In this document: positions 1 through 9,521 of the stretch, one piece after another
Layout: every line of letters starts with the position of its first letter
Position numbering within the stretch: the first letter of the stretch is position 1
Assembly (NCBI GenBank): GCA_934317845.1
Contig: CAKRES010000020.1
Span: 1-56,397 of the forward strand
DNA length: 56,397 bases
Source of the DNA: an uncultured Lachnospiraceae bacterium
Lineage (GTDB): Bacteria; Bacillota; Clostridia; Lachnospirales; Lachnospiraceae
Direction of reading: 5' to 3'
Position numbers and translations under genes: made by a program
The notes under the pieces: generated by a model
The model's input: the letters and a program-made list of their open reading frames with translations, nothing else
Told to the model about the DNA's origin: nothing
The model's database searches: none

Positions 1-2
1 AG

Positions 3-677
3 CAAATCAAGATTGTTGAGATACTTGAATCTATTGATAAAAAGATTAGTAACAATGAAACGATTAATAGGAATTTATCGGAGCAAGTAGCTGCAATTTA
101 TAAAGCATGGTTTGTTGATTTTGAAACAAATAATGGCATCTGCCCTGATGATTGGAAAGAGGCTATTCTTGGAGACATTGCAGAAATTGCTAGTGGGAAA
201 AGACCACCTATGAAGCAAAACGATAAAACGGATGATGTTTGTATTCCTTTAGTTGGAGCTGCATCTATTATGGGCTATACGAATGATGTTTTATACGATT
301 CAAAAATATTGGTAACTGGACGTGTGGGTACTCATGGTGTTGTTCAACGATTTAATCAAGCCTGTTGGCCTTCTGATAATACTTTGGTTATTACTACAGA
401 TAGATATGAATTTGTAAATCAAATTTTAGTAGGTGTGGATTACAAAAGTATGAATCGTGGTTCAACGCAACCATTGATCACACAAGGTGACTTAAAGAAG
501 ATGGAAATCATTTTGCCAAATGATGCAATTTTAGATGAATTTGAGAATTTGGCGGGTGGTCTGATGAATCAATATGAGAAAAATGTAAAAGAAAATGCCA
601 ATTTATCAGAATTAAGAGATACCTTGTTGCCTAAGTTAATGTTGGGTGAGTTGGATGTATCAAAAATTAATTTTTAA
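3..677 (+). CDS. hsdS: Type I restriction-modification specificity subunit HsdS, 3' part (N-terminus outside window)
   Basis: HsdS carries the two target-recognition domains that set the DNA sequence bound by a type I R-M complex (HsdM2-HsdS-HsdR2). The frame is open from the window edge, giving 224 codons plus stop. The first ~45 residues (VEILESIDKKISNNE, then LSEQVAAIYKAWFVDF) are the conserved central helical spacer of HsdS. They are followed by a second target-recognition domain (residues ~50-170, GDIAEIASGKRPP) and the usual C-terminal repeat helix ending LRDTLLPKLMLGELDVS. It is cut by the window edge, not broken. hsdR lies downstream; hsdM is expected upstream and outside the window. 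The region is A/T-rich, as is common for transferred R-M loci. Confidence 0.93.
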   Translation, partial: QIKIVEILESIDKKISNNETINRNLSEQVAAIYKAWFVDFETNNGICPDDWKEAILGDIAEIASGKRPPMKQNDKTDDVCIPLVGAASIMGYTNDVLYDSKILVTGRVGTHGVVQRFNQACWPSDNTLVITTDRYEFVNQILVGVDYKSMNRGSTQPLITQGDLKKMEIILPNDAILDEFENLAGGLMNQYEKNVKENANLSELRDTLLPKLMLGELDVSKINF

Positions 678-795
678 GAAAGTCATTAAATGGTTGAATT
701 ATAGGAAGGACAAAAGTTCTCATAATTAGATACGGTAAGAAAACTGACTATATTAAAAACATAGAGAAGCTATTGATCCTAAAGGATAGAGGTAA

Positions 796-1416
796 ATGAA
801 ATTGAAAAAAATGGAAGGTGTTATCGCTCACTTTGTGAAAGCATTTAATGAAAAAACATTTGATGAATATGATGTTATGGGTTTTATATTAACAATTCGA
901 AATGATAAACTAAAGGAAGAACAACCATTTTTATATGACTTTGCAAATATTGTAGCACATAGAACAAGAACTGAGGGAATAGCTTTTAATGCTATGAAAA
1001 AAGCAATTGATAATGGTTTCAAGTTAAATTCGAAAGGAAAAGTACTATATTATAATGGACCGAGTTATAATTGTTTGACAAAAGAAATTAAAGAAATGGC
1101 GGCAAAATATAGAATAGATGCTGATAAGCGTTTTATTAAAGAATTTATTTTATGCTTGATGGTAATTGCACAACATACTGTGTGTGAAGATGAAAAACAT
1201 AATAATATATGTACATTAGAGATTTTTCGGACAAAAGATGAAAAATTAGCACTTGTAACTGTTGGAAATAATGCTTCGGTTTGTTATTTACTTTGTGATT
1301 CAAAGATTACTCTATCAAAGCACTATGAAGCAGGACACATAACAGAGGCAATTGAAGTATTAAGGGTTGGAGGCTGTTTAGAAATTCATGTATGTGAGTC
1401 TGGCGAATTAGCATAG
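796..1416 (+). CDS. Hypothetical protein between hsdS and hsdR
   Basis: I do not recognise this 206-residue protein. It has no signal peptide and no membrane segment. The N-terminal half is helical and lysine-rich, with a His-Arg-rich stretch near residues 55-62 (AHRTRTEG); the C-terminal half looks like alternating strands (residues ~140-200). It has several cysteines but no obvious metal cluster. A short AGGATAGAGG ribosome-binding site precedes the ATG, and there are 50 bp to the hsdR start. Composition matches hsdS and hsdR rather than the genes after 4671, so it probably travels with the R-M locus. Accessory genes between hsdS and hsdR are common and often defence-related, but no function can be read from the sequence. 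Confidence 0.6.
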   Translation: MKLKKMEGVIAHFVKAFNEKTFDEYDVMGFILTIRNDKLKEEQPFLYDFANIVAHRTRTEGIAFNAMKKAIDNGFKLNSKGKVLYYNGPSYNCLTKEIKEMAAKYRIDADKRFIKEFILCLMVIAQHTVCEDEKHNNICTLEIFRTKDEKLALVTVGNNASVCYLLCDSKITLSKHYEAGHITEAIEVLRVGGCLEIHVCESGELA

Positions 1417-1466
1417 TATGAGTTACTCCGATAAATGGTAATTTGTTTCACAAAAGGAGGTTGAAC

Positions 1467-4400
1467 ATGCCAAGTTTATTTACAGAGGATACATATGAAC
1501 AGGCGATTATTGAACTGTTTGAAAATATGGGTTATGAGCATCTTTATGCTCCAGATTTAACAAGGGACTATACGAGTCCTCTACTGGATTCTGTATTGCA
1601 GGATAGTTTGGTGCGTATTAACCGCGGACTGCCTTTTGAAGCGATTCAGGAAGCAATGTCAATTTTGAAGAACTTTGACACGGGAAGCCTGTTACAGAAA
1701 AATATTATTTTTATGGATTATTTACAAAATGGTATTACGGTAAAATTTTTTGAAAAAGGGGAAGAACGCTCCGCTATTGTACGTTTGATAGATTATCAGA
1801 TGGTGAAGAATAATTCTTTTTATGTTGTGAATCAGTTTACGTTTTTAGAGGGAAAGAATAACCGCAGACCGGATATTATTTTATTTATTAATGGGTTACC
1901 ATTAGTCCTTATGGAGTTGAAGAGTCCATCCAAAGATGAGGTAGGAGTAGAAAATGCGTATAATCAGATTCGTAATTACATGCAGGATATTCCATCTATT
2001 TTTTATTACAATGCGATTTGCGTAATCAGTGATTTGTCAACTAATAAAGCTGGAACAATTACCTCCGGTATGGATCGTTTTATGGAGTGGAAGACGAAGG
2101 ACGGAAGTCAGGAAGATGTTTCTTATGCTCAGTTTGAAACTTTTTATGAGGGAATGTTTCAAAAAGAGCGGTTACTGGATATTATTAAGAATTTTATTTT
2201 GTTTTCCGGGACTTCAACCAACCGCTTTAAAGTATTAGCAGGTTATCATCAATATTTTGCAGTACGGAAAGCCGTGGAAAAAGCAAAAGTAGCAACAAAA
2301 ACAGATGGTAAAGGTGGGGTATTCTGGCATACACAGGGATCAGGAAAATCTCTATCTATGGTGTTTTATGCTCATTTATTGCAGGAAGCATTGGATAGTC
2401 CGACACTTGTTGTTATGACGGATCGTATTGATTTGGATGATCAGCTTTATGCTCAATTTTCGCAATGCGCAGATTTTCTGCGCCAGACTCCGATTCAAGC
2501 GGAAAGCAAAGAGCATTTAAAATCATTATTGGATGGCAGAAATGCAAATGGCATTATTTTTACTACAATGTTTAAATTTGAACAGGGAGAAAAGCCATTA
2601 TCGGAACGTAGAAATATTGTAGTTATGGCGGATGAAGCACATCGGGGACAATATGGTTTTGATGAAAAAGTTGTCATGGTTAAAAATGAAGATGGACAGC
2701 AAGAAGCGCGTATTGTAACTGGTAATGCACGCATTATACATGATGCATTACCTAATGCTACGTTTATTGGTTTTACCGGAACACCAATATCTTCCAAAGA
2801 TAGAAATACCCGTGAAGTGTTTGGAGATTACATAGATATTTATGATATGACGCAGGCGGTGGAAGATGGTGCTACCCGTCCTGTTTATTATGAAAGCAGG
2901 GTTGTTCATTTGAAATTAGATGCCAATACACTGGCGTTAATTGATTCTACTTATGATGTTTTGGAACAGCAGGCAGATGCTGCAACTGTTGATAAGAGTA
3001 AGAAAATGTTAGGTCAGATGGAAAGTGTATTAGGAGCAGATTCTACGATTGCATCCTTATGTGATGATATTGTACAGCATTATGAAAAATATCGAGCAGG
3101 TTTATTGACAGGAAAAGCTATGATTGTAGCCTATTCACGACCAATTGCAATGAAAATTTATCGGCGTATTTTGGAGATACGTCCAACGTGGAAAGAAAAA
3201 ATTGGGGTTGTGATGACTGGGGGAAATAATGATCCGGAAGATTGGAAAGAGATTATCGGTACGAAAGCACACAAAGAGGAGCTGGCAAGAAAATTCAAGG
3301 ATAATGATGATCCGATGAAAATTGCTATTGTGGTAGATATGTGGTTGACCGGTTTTGATGTCCCTTCTTTGGCAACAATGTACGTGTACAAACCGATGCA
3401 CGGATATAATTTGATGCAGGCAATCGCACGTGTCAATCGTGTATTTAAGGATAAGGAAGGTGGATTAATTGTAGATTACGTGGGAATTGCCTCTGCGTTA
3501 AAAACAGCAATGAAAGAGTATACCAAACGGGATCAATCCAGGTATGGAGATATGAATATTGCAAAGGTTGCCTATCCGAAATTTGAAGAAAAATTGCAGG
3601 TGTGTAAGGATTTGTTGCATGGATTTGACTTTAGTGGATTTATGAACGGTACTCCACTTGCCAGAGCAAAGGCAATTACGGGTGGTGTCAATTTTGTTTT
3701 GGATGCAACAAAGACGGAATTGAAGGATTTATTTTTGAAAGAGGCAATGCTTTTGAGACAATCCAAATCACTTTGCTCCAGTATGCTGACAGAACAGGAG
3801 AGACTTGAGGCGGCATATATGGAAGCAGTGCGCTCTACGATTATGAAGATTACCTATGGTGGCACAGGTGGTAAAACATTGTCACTTGCACAGATTAACG
3901 ATCAAATTAATGAATTGTTAAAAGCAGCAGTACAGAGCGAAGGAGTAATAAGTTTATTTGATAGTAGTAAATCAGGTGGAGAGAATTTTAATCTGTTTGA
4001 TCCGGCGGTGTTAGATGAAATTTCACGGATGAAGGAAAAGAATATTGCGGTAGAAATTTTGAAGAAACTGATGTCGGAGCAGGTGTCCTTGTATAAAAGG
4101 ACAAATGTAGTGCAGTCACAGAAATTTTCAGAGAAGATTACACAATTAATGAATTCTTATTATAATGGTTTGATAACGAACGAGGAAGTAATCAAAGAAT
4201 TAATAAAAACAGCGGAAGAAATCGCAAATCTCTATAAGAATGGTCAAAAACTTGGATTATCTCAGGAAGAACTGGCTTTTTATGATGCATTAACCAAACC
4301 GGAGCATATTAAAGATTTTTATGAGAATAAAGAGTTAATTGAATTAACAAAAGCATTAACGGAAATGCTTCGCAAAAATCGCACGCTTGATTGGCAGAAA

Positions 4401-4640
4401 AAAGAAACAGCAAGAGCAACAATGCGGAAAATGGTAAAAAGACTTCTGAAAAAATATCATTATCCGCCAGAAGATTATGAATATGCTATAGACACGGTGA
4501 TTAGTCAATGTGAATTATGGACAGATAATACAGAAGTGGTAATACCATTTGAAAGCAATAAAAATGTTGCGTATTCTACACAAGCAGAGCAGGACTTAGG
4601 CATGGTCGCAGAATACAAACCTTTTCATAAAGATAACTAA
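1467..4640 (+). CDS. hsdR: Type I restriction endonuclease subunit HsdR
   Basis: HsdR is the translocating and cleaving subunit of a type I restriction enzyme. The protein has 1057 residues, a normal family length. An N-terminal PD-(D/E)XK nuclease is visible with D136, E150 and K152 (PDIILF ... MELKSP). The SF2 helicase core follows: Walker A GSGKS with K294, DEAH at 389-392, and GFTGTP shortly after. A long helical C-terminal domain binds the methylase core. I start it at the ATG at 1467 because an AAAGGAGG Shine-Dalgarno lies immediately upstream; the in-frame ATG at 1443 lies before that site. All visible motifs are intact, so the enzyme looks active. Confidence 0.95.
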   Translation: MPSLFTEDTYEQAIIELFENMGYEHLYAPDLTRDYTSPLLDSVLQDSLVRINRGLPFEAIQEAMSILKNFDTGSLLQKNIIFMDYLQNGITVKFFEKGEERSAIVRLIDYQMVKNNSFYVVNQFTFLEGKNNRRPDIILFINGLPLVLMELKSPSKDEVGVENAYNQIRNYMQDIPSIFYYNAICVISDLSTNKAGTITSGMDRFMEWKTKDGSQEDVSYAQFETFYEGMFQKERLLDIIKNFILFSGTSTNRFKVLAGYHQYFAVRKAVEKAKVATKTDGKGGVFWHTQGSGKSLSMVFYAHLLQEALDSPTLVVMTDRIDLDDQLYAQFSQCADFLRQTPIQAESKEHLKSLLDGRNANGIIFTTMFKFEQGEKPLSERRNIVVMADEAHRGQYGFDEKVVMVKNEDGQQEARIVTGNARIIHDALPNATFIGFTGTPISSKDRNTREVFGDYIDIYDMTQAVEDGATRPVYYESRVVHLKLDANTLALIDSTYDVLEQQADAATVDKSKKMLGQMESVLGADSTIASLCDDIVQHYEKYRAGLLTGKAMIVAYSRPIAMKIYRRILEIRPTWKEKIGVVMTGGNNDPEDWKEIIGTKAHKEELARKFKDNDDPMKIAIVVDMWLTGFDVPSLATMYVYKPMHGYNLMQAIARVNRVFKDKEGGLIVDYVGIASALKTAMKEYTKRDQSRYGDMNIAKVAYPKFEEKLQVCKDLLHGFDFSGFMNGTPLARAKAITGGVNFVLDATKTELKDLFLKEAMLLRQSKSLCSSMLTEQERLEAAYMEAVRSTIMKITYGGTGGKTLSLAQINDQINELLKAAVQSEGVISLFDSSKSGGENFNLFDPAVLDEISRMKEKNIAVEILKKLMSEQVSLYKRTNVVQSQKFSEKITQLMNSYYNGLITNEEVIKELIKTAEEIANLYKNGQKLGLSQEELAFYDALTKPEHIKDFYENKELIELTKALTEMLRKNRTLDWQKKETARATMRKMVKRLLKKYHYPPEDYEYAIDTVISQCELWTDNTEVVIPFESNKNVAYSTQAEQDLGMVAEYKPFHKDN

Positions 4641-4670
4641 ATAACAACAAACAACAAGGAGGAAATCAAA

Positions 4671-5054
4671 ATGGCAGTAAATTTTAACACTAACAGCGTA
4701 TTCAATTTAAAACCGATCAGTGCAGATGCTGTGCGCAGCGAGGTGGACGGCTTATTGATCGCAGGAGAACAGATCGAATTTGCTTTTCAGACGGTTCGCG
4801 ATCAGTTGGTATTTACCAATAAGCGGATCATTTCGATTGACGTGCAGGGAATCACGGGAAAAAGAAAATCTTTTGCGACGATGCCGTATTCCAAGATCCA
4901 ATATTTCTCTATTCAGACACCGGGATTTATGGAACTGTTTCCTGATTCAGAATTATTTGTCATGTTTACGAATGGCTTCACGGCGAAGTTTGAATTTAAA
5001 GGGGCAGTGGATATTGGGAAGATTGGAAGAATGCTTTCGGAGTATGTGTTGTAA
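4671..5054 (+). CDS. Bacterial PH-domain protein
   Basis: This 127-residue soluble protein is built almost entirely of one bacterial pleckstrin-homology fold. A short helical lead (to residue ~30) is followed by alternating strands with the signature FTNKRIISID (residues ~43-53), a basic turn KRKSF, a PYSKIQYFSI segment and a closing helix. Small PH-domain proteins of this kind are widespread in Firmicutes; their function is mostly unknown. An AAGGAGG ribosome-binding site lies 9 bp before the ATG. Only 30 bp separate it from hsdR, but codon choice changes here to the less A/T-rich style of the downstream genes, so the edge of the R-M insertion is probably in this gap. Confidence 0.8.
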   Translation: MAVNFNTNSVFNLKPISADAVRSEVDGLLIAGEQIEFAFQTVRDQLVFTNKRIISIDVQGITGKRKSFATMPYSKIQYFSIQTPGFMELFPDSELFVMFTNGFTAKFEFKGAVDIGKIGRMLSEYVL

Positions 5055-5132
5055 TTGCTATTACTTCGCAAGACTGCTTCTTCTGTGGTATTGAGTCACG
5101 AAAAATTTGGGGAACTGTTGGAAATTTTTCTC

Positions 5133-5162
5133 TTGACAATGTCCCATGTCCTCCTCTATAAT
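5133..5162 (+). promoter_or_regulatory. Sigma-A promoter for the riboswitch and metal ATPase transcript
   Basis: Exact consensus TTGACA at 5133-5138 and exact TATAAT at 5157-5162, separated by 18 bp. Transcription would start near 5170, just before the manganese riboswitch. A 9-bp hairpin (GAAAAATTT 5100-5108 with AAATTTTTC 5122-5130) sits directly upstream and may end transcription of the PH-domain gene. Confidence 0.9.
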
Positions 5163-5194
5163 ACGGATAAGTTTTTTGCGACAATTGGATACGG

Positions 5195-5293
5195 TTAAGA
5201 GGGAGTAGTTTAGATGCACTGTCAACAATCTCGGTGATGTTCACCTGGTAGTGCATGCCGGAATAGCATACGATTCGGTTATGAGACTTTTAA
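5195..5293 (+). ncRNA. yybP-ykoY family manganese riboswitch aptamer
   Basis: The leader carries the yybP-ykoY hallmarks: a GGGAGTAG box right after the basal stem (5201-5208), a long arm closed by ATGCACT / AGTGCAT, a GGTGA-TGT-TCACC hairpin, and GCCGGAA on the return strand. The basal stem P1 is TTAAGAG (5195-5201) with CTTTTAA (5287-5293). The right strand of P1 is also part of the terminator stem, so the two folds exclude each other: metal binding should favour P1 and read-through. This family senses Mn2+ and often controls metal-efflux P-type ATPases, which is the gene found here. The family call rests on motif recognition by eye. Confidence 0.87.
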
Positions 5294-5345
5294 TGCAGAG
5301 ATAACAAAGCATAGCTTTTGTTCTGCATTAAGAGTCTCTTTTTAT
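5283..5345 (+). terminator. Riboswitch-controlled intrinsic terminator
   Basis: A 17-bp stem pairs 5283-5299 with 5322-5338 (one G-U pair), followed by a T-rich run (CTCTTTTTATTTTCTTTTTC). It shares 5287-5293 with the aptamer P1 stem, which makes it the expression platform of the manganese switch. Confidence 0.9.
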
Positions 5346-5416
5346 TTTCTTTTTCTCAGATTGCCGCATGAAGCACCAGATGTTAATACATAATAGTAGG
5401 AGTTGGAGGAATGACA

Positions 5417-8011
5417 ATGAAAGAATGGTACAAAGAGGCAGGGGAGCGTGTAATGCTCCATATGGACAGCAGGGAAGACGGGTTGACGACTGCACAGGTA
5501 AAAGAACGACTTGATCAGTACGGAAACAATGAGCTTGTGGAAGGGAAAAAGAAGAGCTTATTAGAAGTGTTCTTGAGCCAGTTTTGTGATCTGCTTGTGA
5601 TCATCCTGATCATTGCTGCTGTGATCTCTGCTATTTCCGGAAATGTAGAGAGCACGATCGTAATTATTGCTGTTCTGATCTTAAATGCGATCCTGGGAAC
5701 GGTACAGTATAGTAAGGCTCAGAAATCACTGGATAGTTTAAAATCATTATCGGCACCATGCGCAAAGGTGCGCCGGAATGGAGTAAAGATGGCGGTCGCT
5801 TCTAAAGATATTGTGCCGGGCGATATTTTGGAGCTGGAAGCGGGCGATCTGGTTGTAGCGGATGGACGTATTCTTCACAATTATTCGTTGCAGGTAAATG
5901 AAAGCTCACTGACTGGAGAATCCACCAATGTGGACAAAGAGGACGGGGTGATCATGGAGGAGGCTGCGCTTGCTGACCGGAAGAATATGGTGTATTCCGG
6001 AAGCCTGGTAACCTATGGACGAGCTACCGTCGTTGTAACGGAAACCGGAATGCAGACGGAAATGGGAAAGATTGCCCGGCTCATGAATGATACAAAGGAG
6101 AAGAAAACTCCGCTTCAGGTGAGTCTGGATCAGTTCAGCAGCAAGCTTGCAATGGTGATCATGGGTATTTGTGTTGTAGTATTTCTGCTCGGCATTTACC
6201 GGGATATGAAGATTATTGATTCCTTGATGTTTGCGGTTGCGCTGGCAGTGGCTGCAATTCCGGAGGCACTTGGTTCGATCGTGACGATCGTGCAGGCGAT
6301 GGGAACCCAGAAAATGGCGCAGCAAAATGCAATCATCAAAGATTTAAAAGCTGTAGAAAGTCTAGGTTGTGTTTCTGTTATCTGCTCCGATAAAACAGGA
6401 ACTTTAACGCAGAATAAAATGACAGTGCAGCATGTTTTTGCCGATGGAAAAACGATCACGCCGAAGCAGCTTGATGCCGCTGATTCTGTGGTGAAAGAGC
6501 TTTTGTTCAATGCGGTTCTTAACAATGATTCTTCTATTGTAGATGGCGTAGGGATTGGGGATCCCACTGAGTTCGCTCTGCTTGCAATGCTGGATCCGGA
6601 AAAATGGGATGTGGCGAAGCTGAGAGCGGAGCATCCGCGCCTTAGTGAGCTGGCATTTGATTCGGATCGAAAGCTGATGAGTACCCTGTATCAGCAGGGG
6701 GAGCATGCTGTGATGTTTACCAAAGGAGCTTTGGATGTGTTGCTTGACCGCACGGTGTGTATTTCTACCAATGAGGGTGTGAGAGCGATCACGAAGGAGG
6801 ATAAAGATGCCATTTTAAAGAAGAACCTGGAGTTTTCCGGGCAGGGACTTCGCGTGCTGGCATTTGCTAAAAGGGAAATGCAGGCAGGAGAGGAGCTTGA
6901 TCTCGATTCGGAGCAGGAGCTTACCTTCTTAGGCCTGATCTCGATGATCGATCCTCCACGTGAGGAGTCGGCAAAGGCAGTCACGGATGCGGTTACAGCA
7001 GGGATCCGTCCGATCATGATCACGGGAGATCATAAGGTAACAGCAACGGCGATCGCAAAACAGATTGGAATTTTTAAAGAGGGAGATCTGGCAGTGGTTG
7101 GTCCGGAGCTGGATGTTATGTCAGAGGAGGAGCTGGATGAGAAGATCACACGCATTTCTGTCTATGCGCGGGTATCACCGGAAAACAAGATACGTATCGT
7201 GGAAGCGTGGCAGAAACGTGGCAATATCGTGGCAATGACCGGGGACGGTGTCAATGATGCTCCGGCTTTGAAAAAGGCGGATATTGGTGTGGCTATGGGA
7301 ATCACGGGAACGGAGGTATCCAAGGATGCGGCTTCCATGATCCTGTCGGATGATAATTTTGCAACGATCATCAAGGCGGTTGCCAATGGACGGAATGTAT
7401 ACCGTAATATTAAAAATGCGATCGGATTTTTGCTTTCCGGCAATATGGCAGGTATTTTTGCAGTGCTTTATACCTCGCTGCTCGCCCTTCCGGTTCCGTT
7501 CCAGCCGGTACATTTGCTGTTTATCAATCTGCTTACGGATTCTCTTCCGGCACTTGCGATCGGAATGGAACCTGCCGAGAAAAATCTGTTGAAGCAGCCG
7601 CCGAGAGATCCGAAGGAAGGGATCTTAACGAAGGCTTTTCTGTTCCGTATCGGATGGCAGGGTGCTTTGATCGCATTTTGTACAATGGTAAGCTGGTATG
7701 GAGGTTTCCGTGTAAATGCTGCAACAGCAAGTACGATGGCATTTGCAACATTAACACTTGCGCGTTTGTTCCACGGATTTAACTGCCGGAGTGCTTATTC
7801 CTTGAAAAAGATTGGATTCCGTAGAAACTGGTATAGTCTGGGAGCATTTTTGGCGGGAGTGTTGCTGCTTGCCGCAGTATTATTGCTTCCACCACTGCAT
7901 CATTTATTTGCGATCGCACCGCTTACATTAAAGCAGTATGGCATGATCTTAGGTGGCGCACTGTTTCCTACGTTATTGATCCAGATTGTGCGTATGTTTC
8001 GGGAAAAATGA
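5417..8011 (+). CDS. P-type (P2A-like) metal cation ATPase, probable Mn2+ exporter
   Basis: This 864-residue P-type ATPase pumps a divalent cation across the membrane. Visible are TGES of the actuator domain (166-169), the phosphorylated D325 in DKTGTLT, the hinge TGDGVND, and about ten membrane segments. Transport residues differ from SERCA-type Ca2+ pumps: M4 has IPEALG (near 281-286) instead of IPEGLP; M5 has SGNMAG, with glycine where SERCA has the site-I glutamate; M6 keeps NLLTD (704-708). This pattern, plus the manganese riboswitch, suggests Mn2+ (or Mn2+/Ca2+) export like L. lactis YoaB; substrate is inferred. I prefer the ATG at 5417 because GGAGG (5405-5409) lies 7 bp before it but only 1 bp before the ATG at 5411. 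Confidence 0.93.
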   Translation: MKEWYKEAGERVMLHMDSREDGLTTAQVKERLDQYGNNELVEGKKKSLLEVFLSQFCDLLVIILIIAAVISAISGNVESTIVIIAVLILNAILGTVQYSKAQKSLDSLKSLSAPCAKVRRNGVKMAVASKDIVPGDILELEAGDLVVADGRILHNYSLQVNESSLTGESTNVDKEDGVIMEEAALADRKNMVYSGSLVTYGRATVVVTETGMQTEMGKIARLMNDTKEKKTPLQVSLDQFSSKLAMVIMGICVVVFLLGIYRDMKIIDSLMFAVALAVAAIPEALGSIVTIVQAMGTQKMAQQNAIIKDLKAVESLGCVSVICSDKTGTLTQNKMTVQHVFADGKTITPKQLDAADSVVKELLFNAVLNNDSSIVDGVGIGDPTEFALLAMLDPEKWDVAKLRAEHPRLSELAFDSDRKLMSTLYQQGEHAVMFTKGALDVLLDRTVCISTNEGVRAITKEDKDAILKKNLEFSGQGLRVLAFAKREMQAGEELDLDSEQELTFLGLISMIDPPREESAKAVTDAVTAGIRPIMITGDHKVTATAIAKQIGIFKEGDLAVVGPELDVMSEEELDEKITRISVYARVSPENKIRIVEAWQKRGNIVAMTGDGVNDAPALKKADIGVAMGITGTEVSKDAASMILSDDNFATIIKAVANGRNVYRNIKNAIGFLLSGNMAGIFAVLYTSLLALPVPFQPVHLLFINLLTDSLPALAIGMEPAEKNLLKQPPRDPKEGILTKAFLFRIGWQGALIAFCTMVSWYGGFRVNAATASTMAFATLTLARLFHGFNCRSAYSLKKIGFRRNWYSLGAFLAGVLLLAAVLLLPPLHHLFAIAPLTLKQYGMILGGALFPTLLIQIVRMFREK

Positions 8012-8042
8012 TCATTCATATAGAACAAATGACATTTAAAGG

Positions 8043-8071
8043 TTGAAAATATAGGCATTACCCGTTACAAT
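8043..8071 (+). promoter_or_regulatory. Promoter of glyS
   Basis: TTGAAA (8043-8048) and TACAAT (8066-8071) with a 17-bp spacer, 36 bp before the glycyl-tRNA synthetase start. The leader is too short for a T-box. Confidence 0.7.
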
Positions 8072-8106
8072 AAGATATTGTAAATAAGATAGGAAGAGGT
8101 GTCAGT

Positions 8107-9504
8107 ATGGAAAAGACATTAGACAAAATTGTAGCACTGAGTAAATCACGTGGATTTATCTATCCGGGTTCTGAGATTTACGGTGGTCTTGCGAATACAT
8201 GGGATTATGGTAATCTTGGTGTGGAGCTGAAGAACAACGTAAAAAAGGCTTGGTGGCAGAAGTTTATTCAGGAGAATCCATATAATGTAGGTGTGGATTG
8301 TGCCATTTTAATGAATCCGCAGACATGGGTGGCTTCCGGTCATTTGGGTGGTTTTTCTGATCCATTGATGGATTGTAAGGAATGTAAGGAACGTCATCGT
8401 GCAGATAAACTGATCGAGGATTACATGTTTGAGCATGGGATTGAGATCGAGGGCAGTGTAGATGGCTGGAGCAATGAAGAGATGATGAATTACATCGAGG
8501 AGAAGAACATTTGCTGTCCATCTTGTGGTGCACACAATTTTACTGATATCCGTCAGTTCAATCTGATGTTTAAAACGTTCCAGGGTGTAACCGAGGATGC
8601 AAAGAATACCGTATATCTTCGTCCGGAGACGGCACAGGGTATTTTCGTCAATTTCAAGAATGTACAGCGTACCTCAAGAAAGAAGATTCCGTTTGGTATC
8701 GGTCAGATCGGTAAGTCCTTCCGTAATGAGATCACACCGGGTAACTTTACGTTCCGTACCCGTGAGTTTGAGCAGATGGAATTAGAGTTCTTCTGTGAGC
8801 CGGGAACCGATATGGAATGGTTCAGCTACTGGAGACAGTTCTGTATTGACTGGCTGTTAAAGCTTGGTATCAAAGAGGATGAAATGCGTGCAAGAGATCA
8901 CAGCCCGGAGGAGCTTTGCTTCTATTCTAAGGGTACCACGGATCTTGAGTTTAAGTTCCCATTTGGATGGGGCGAGCTTTGGGGTATTGCAGACCGTACC
9001 GATTACGATCTGACCCAGCACCAGAATACATCCGGTGAGTCTATGGAATACTTTGACAATGAAAAGAACGAGAAATATATTCCTTATGTAATCGAGCCAT
9101 CGCTCGGGGCTGACCGTGTAGTACTGGCATTTTTATGCGCAGCATACGATGAGGAGAATATCGGAACAGAGGAGAAGCCGGACGTTCGTACCGTCCTTCA
9201 TTTCCATCCTGCATTAGCACCAGTGAAGATTGGTGTGCTTCCGCTTTCTAAGAAGTTAAATGAAGGCGCAGAGAAAGTGTATGCAGAGCTTTCCAAGTAC
9301 TATAACTGTGAGTTTGATGACAGAGGAAACATCGGAAAACGTTACCGTCGTCAGGACGAGATTGGTACTCCGTTCTGCGTTACGTATGATTTTGATTCTG
9401 AAGAAGATGGAGCAGTGACAGTACGTGACCGTGATACCATGGAACAGGAGCGTATCAAGATCGAAGACTTAAAAGCATACTTTGAAAAGAAATTTGAATG
9501 GTAA
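8107..9504 (+). CDS. glyS: Glycyl-tRNA synthetase, dimeric single-chain type
   Basis: Charges tRNA-Gly with glycine in the cytoplasm. The 465-residue length and the opening KIVALSKSRGFIYPGSEIYGG are typical of the alpha2 (eukaryote/archaea-like) class II GlyRS found in many Firmicutes, not the two-subunit GlyQS. Class II motif 2 is seen as FRNEITPGNFTFRTREFEQME near residues 205-225; motif 3 and the C-terminal anticodon-binding domain follow (LSKKLNEGAEKVYAELSKYY, then DEIGTPFCVTYD). Cysteine pairs at CKEC (~97) and CPSC (~138) suggest a zinc-binding insertion. It stands alone with its own promoter and a terminator after it. Confidence 0.96.
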   Translation: MEKTLDKIVALSKSRGFIYPGSEIYGGLANTWDYGNLGVELKNNVKKAWWQKFIQENPYNVGVDCAILMNPQTWVASGHLGGFSDPLMDCKECKERHRADKLIEDYMFEHGIEIEGSVDGWSNEEMMNYIEEKNICCPSCGAHNFTDIRQFNLMFKTFQGVTEDAKNTVYLRPETAQGIFVNFKNVQRTSRKKIPFGIGQIGKSFRNEITPGNFTFRTREFEQMELEFFCEPGTDMEWFSYWRQFCIDWLLKLGIKEDEMRARDHSPEELCFYSKGTTDLEFKFPFGWGELWGIADRTDYDLTQHQNTSGESMEYFDNEKNEKYIPYVIEPSLGADRVVLAFLCAAYDEENIGTEEKPDVRTVLHFHPALAPVKIGVLPLSKKLNEGAEKVYAELSKYYNCEFDDRGNIGKRYRRQDEIGTPFCVTYDFDSEEDGAVTVRDRDTMEQERIKIEDLKAYFEKKFEW

Positions 9505-9521
9505 AAAATAATAATTACGAG

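Noticed and set aside
3135..3436. Minus-strand open frames within hsdR and similar ones inside most large genes
   Set aside because: They are shadows of the + strand codon pattern with no start sites or recognisable domains.
8012..8106. T-box leader before glyS
   Set aside because: Only 95 bp lie between the genes and a good promoter uses part of it; no T-box sequence is present.
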